From NCBI GenBank assembly GCA_949987565.1, contig OX465103.1, positions 11,687,032-11,751,031 of the forward strand: DNA of 64,000 bases, given 5' to 3'. The notes beneath the pieces were generated by a model that saw only the letters and a program-made list of their open reading frames with translations, was not told the DNA's origin and did no database searches. The DNA comes from Luidia sarsii. Its lineage: Eukaryota > Echinodermata > Asteroidea > Paxillosida > Luidiidae. Positions 61,023 to 64,000 of the stretch are shown here, in pieces. The position numbers were made by a program, and so were the translations under genes. How positions within the stretch are numbered: position 1 is the stretch's first letter; the number at the start of each line of letters is the position of its first letter.

Positions 61023-63143
61023 ATTTTGGGTCAAAAGTTGGAAGTTTCGACAGGAGCGGACCTGTCGGAAAAGTCAGAAATCGGGCCTAAATCACGGTTT
61101 GTTTTTTTTGGTCTGAAATACCTGCAGTGACTTTCCCGTTGGTCCGAATCGAGTCAGTGGACTCTTGGGCCCATGTGGAGTCATTTTGGGAGGAATCTGG
61201 GAAATTTTATTTTGGGTCAAAAGTTGGAAATTTCGACAGGAGCGGACCTGTCGGAAAAGTCAGAAAACGTGTCAAAATCACGGTTTTTGTTTTTTGCTCT
61301 AAAGTACCTGCAGTGACTTTCCCGTTGGTCCGAATCGAGTCAGTGGACTCTTGGGCTCCTGTGGAGTCATTTTGGGAGAAATCTGGGAAACTTTATTTCG
61401 GGTCAAAAGTTGGAAGTTTTGACAGGAGCGGACCTGTCGGAAACGTCAGAAATCGGGCCTAAGTCACGGTTTTTGTTTTTTGGTCTGAAATACCCGCAGC
61501 GACTTTTCCGTTGGTCCGAATTGAGTCAGTGGACTCTTGGGCCCTTGTGGAGTCATTTTGGGAGGAATCTGGGAAATTTTATTTTGGGTCAAAAGTTGGA
61601 AATTTCGACAGGAGCGGACCTGTCGGAAAAGTCAGAAAACGTGTCAAAATCACGGTTTTGGTTTTTTGCTCTGAAGTACCTGCAGTGACTTTCCCGTTGG
61701 TCCGAATCGAGTCAGTGGACTCTTGGGCTCCTGTGGAGTCATTTTTTGGAGGAATCTGGGAAATTTTATTTTGGGTCAAAAGTTGGAAAATTTGACAGGA
61801 GCGGACCTGTCGGAAAAGTCAGAAATCGGGACAAAAACATGGTGTTTGTTTTTTGCTCTGAAATACCTGCAGTGACTTTCCCGTTGGTCCGAATCGAGTC
61901 AGTGGACTCTTGGGCCCCTGTGGAGTCATTTTGGGAGGAATCTGGGAAATTTTATTTTGGGTCAAAAGTTGGAAATTTCGACAGGAGCGGACCTGTCGGA
62001 AAAGTTAGAAAACGTGTCAAAATCACTGTTTTTCTTTTTTGCTCTGAAGTACCTGCAGTGACTTTCCCGTTGGTCCGAATCGAGTCAGTGGACTCTTGGG
62101 CTCCTGTGGAGTCATTTTGGGAGAAATCTGGGAAATTTTATTTGGGGTCAAAAGTTGGAAGTTTCGACAGGAGCGGACCTGTCGGAAAAGTCAGAAATCG
62201 GGCCTAAATCACGGTTTGTTTTTTTTGGTCTGAAATACCTGCAGTGACTTTCCCGTTGGTCCGAATCGAGTCAGTGGACTCTTGGGCACCTGTGAAATCA
62301 TATTGGGAGGAATCTGGGAAATTTGTTTTTGGGTCAAAAGTTGGAAATTTTGACAGGAGCGGACCTGTCGGAAAAGTCAGAAATCGGGACAAAATCATGG
62401 TGTTTGTTTTTGCTCTGAAATACCTGCAGTGACTTTCCCGTTGGTCCGAATCGAGTCAGTGGACTCTTGGGCCCATGTGGAGTCATTTTGGGAGGAATCT
62501 GGGAAATTTTATTTTGGGTCAAAAGTTGGAAATTTCGACAGGAGCGGACCTGTCGGAAAAGTCAGAAAACGTGTCAAAATCACGGTTTTTGTTTTTTGCT
62601 CTAAAGTACCTGCAGTGACTTTCCCGTTGGTCCGAATCGAGTCAGTGGACTCTTGGGCTCCTGTGGAGTCATTTTGGGAGAAATCTGGGAAACTTTATTT
62701 CGGGTCAAAAGTTGGAAGTTTTGACAGGAGCGGACCTGTCGGAAACGTCAGAAATCGGGCCTAAGTCACGGTTTTTGTTTTTTGCTCTGAAATACCCGCA
62801 GCGACTTTCCCGTTGGTCCGAATTGAGTCAGTGGACTCTTGGGCCCTTGTGGAGTCATTTTGGGAGGAATCTGGGAAATTTTATTTTGGGTCAAAAGTTG
62901 GAAATTTCGACAGGAGCGGACCTGTCGGAAAAGTCAGAAAACGTGTCAAAATCACGGTTTTGGTTTTTTGCTCTGAAGTACCTGCAGTGACTTTCCCGTT
63001 GGTCCGAATCGAGTCAGTGGACTCTTGGGCTCCTGTGGAGTCATTTTTTGGAGGAATCTGGGAAATTTTATTTTGGGTCAAAAGTTGGAAAATTTGACAG
63101 GAGCGGACCTGTCGGAAAAGTCAGAAAACGTGCCAAAATCAAG
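60815..63143 (+). repeat. Duplicated segment, right copy (2,329 bp; 25-monomer spacing)
   Basis: Right partner of 56158-58486. It ends where caaggttttttg replaces caagttttttt (63144), switching into the 2,978-spaced duplication. Confidence 0.82.
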
Positions 63144-64000
63144 GTTTTTTGTTTTTGCTCTGAAATACCTGCAGTAACTTTCCCATTGGTCCGAATCGAG
63201 TCAGTGGACTCTTGGGCCCCTTTGGAGTCATTTTGGGAGAAATCTGGGAAATTTTTTTTTGGGTCAAAAGTTGGAAATTTCGACAGGAGCGGACCTGTCG
63301 GAAAAGTCAGAAATCGGGCCTAAATCACGGTTTTTGTTTTTTGCTCTAAAGTACCTGCAGTGACTTTCCCGTTGGTCCGAATCGAGTCAGTGGACTCTTG
63401 GGCACCTGTAAAATCATATTGGGAGGAATATGGGAAATTTGTTTTTAGGTCAAAAGTTGGAAATTTTGACAGGAGCGGACCTGTCGGAAAAGTCAGAAAT
63501 CGGGACAAAATCATGGTGTTTGTTTTTGCTCTGAAATACCTGCAGTGACTTTCCCGTTGGTCCGAATCGAGTCAGTGGACTCTTGGGCCCCTGTGGAGTC
63601 ATTTTGGGAGGAATCTGGGAAATTTTATTTTGGGTCAAAAGTTGGAAATTTCGACAGGAGCGGACCTGTCGGAAAAGTCAGAAAACGTGTCAAAATCACG
63701 GTTTTTGTTTTTTGCTCTAAAGTACCTGCAGTGACTTTCCCGTTGGTCCGAATCGAGTCAGTGGACTCTTGGGCCCCTTTGGAGTCATTTTGGGAGGAAT
63801 CTGGGAAATTTGATTTTGGGTCAAAATTTGGAAATTTTGACAGGAGCGGACCTGTCGGAAAAGTCAGAAAACGTGCCAAAATCAAGTTTTTTTTGTTTTT
63901 TGCTCTGAAATACCTGCAGTAACTTTCCCGTTGGTCCGAATCGAGTCAGTGGACTCTTGGGCCCCTTTGGAGTCATTTTGGGAGAAATCTGGGAAATTTT
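63093..64000 (+). repeat. Duplicated segment, right copy, cut by the window edge
   Basis: Right partner of 60115-61022, with no difference noticed. The match runs to the last base, so the true extent is unknown. Together with 60115 it may define a 16-monomer HOR of 2,978 bp. Confidence 0.83.

Larger units (their letters stand above)
1..64000 (+). repeat. Tandem satellite array, ~186-bp monomer, ~344 copies, all head-to-tail
   Basis: The ctgcag site and the ttcccgttgg, gagtcagtgg, tcaaaagttgg and cggacctgtcgg blocks recur every 185-187 bases from the first base to the last. Sampled spacings are 186 (102 to 288), 178 (288 to 466, a deleted monomer) and 186 (466 to 652). Every monomer has the same orientation; I saw no inversion, no interruption and no unrelated sequence. 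G exceeds C on the + strand (53 versus 32 in a representative monomer), so the strand asymmetry runs unbroken through the array. Monomers differ at a limited set of positions and are arranged in higher-order repeats of 5, 7, 8, 12, 13, 15, 25, 28 and 36 monomers. Known biology: such arrays are typical of eukaryotic centromeres and heterochromatin. Which of these applies here cannot be told from the window. It is not primate alpha satellite (171 bp) by length or sequence. Confidence 0.98.

Noticed and set aside
1..64000. CRISPR-like regular repeats
   Set aside because: The period is 186 bp with the whole monomer repeated and no unique spacers; there are no cas genes. This is satellite, not CRISPR.
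1..64000. Alpha satellite or another named satellite family
   Set aside because: The period is 186, not 171, and the sequence is unlike alpha satellite. I do not recognise it as any named family.
1..64000. Telomere repeats, ribosomal or transfer RNA genes, intact transposons at array edges
   Set aside because: None found by reading; both window edges are still inside the array.

Overview
This window is one uninterrupted tandem satellite-DNA array. I see no protein gene, RNA gene, CRISPR array or intact mobile element anywhere in the 64,000 bases. The unit is a monomer of about 186 bp (85 G+C out of 186 in a monomer I counted by hand, 46%), repeated roughly 344 times head-to-tail in one orientation. 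Both window edges cut through the array, so it extends beyond the window on both sides. This is how eukaryotic centromeric, pericentromeric or subtelomeric satellite looks in a long-read assembly. No flanking gene or telomere repeat is present, so I cannot name the species or the chromosome position. A possible Tc1-type excision footprint and the many CpG-to-TpG alleles point loosely to an animal, or another eukaryote with CpG methylation, but do not prove it.

Monomer anatomy, starting at its PstI site: ctgcag; a conserved ttcccgttgg block that forms a CENP-B-box-like motif on the minus strand; a gagtc/gactc dyad; an A/T-tract region made of a degenerate 26-bp internal duplication; a second CENP-B-box-like motif lying in a strong dyad (cgacagg, six bases, cctgtcg); a variable gaaatcggg or gaaaacgtg segment; and a length-variable T-tract. 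Neighbouring monomers differ at many of a limited set of two- to five-allele positions, while distant monomers in the same register are almost identical. That is the hallmark of higher-order repeats (HORs).

Layout from left to right: a 5-monomer unit of 922 bp in two copies (155-2013); an 8-monomer unit of 1,487 bp in two copies (1465-4438); a 12-monomer unit of 2,231 bp in two copies (3265-7707); a 36-monomer unit of exactly 6,696 bp in two copies (7180-20571); a short linker; a 28-monomer unit of 5,206 bp in three near-identical copies plus a fragment (21142-37185), each holding its own duplicated 7-mer of 1,302 bp; a third, partial 36-mer (37186-41401); the start of a fourth 28-mer-like unit (41972-44485); overlapping 13-mer (2,419 bp) and 15-mer (2,791 bp) units (42850-52216); and a more mosaic right part (52217-64000) with cassettes recurring at 1,302, 1,307, 1,493, 1,499, 4,657 and 2,978 bp. 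A stretch of about 8.8 kb (14889-23655) recurs almost unchanged 20,830 bp downstream.

The long reading frames here are by-products of a monomer length divisible by three (186 = 3 x 62). They occur on both strands and in several frames at once, and end at one recurrent stop-creating variant. I do not treat them as genes. The array probably evolved by repeated unequal exchange or replication-based amplification at many scales, with shared single-base markers recording the order. Boundaries were read by eye from where two copies first differ and are good to a few bases in most cases.
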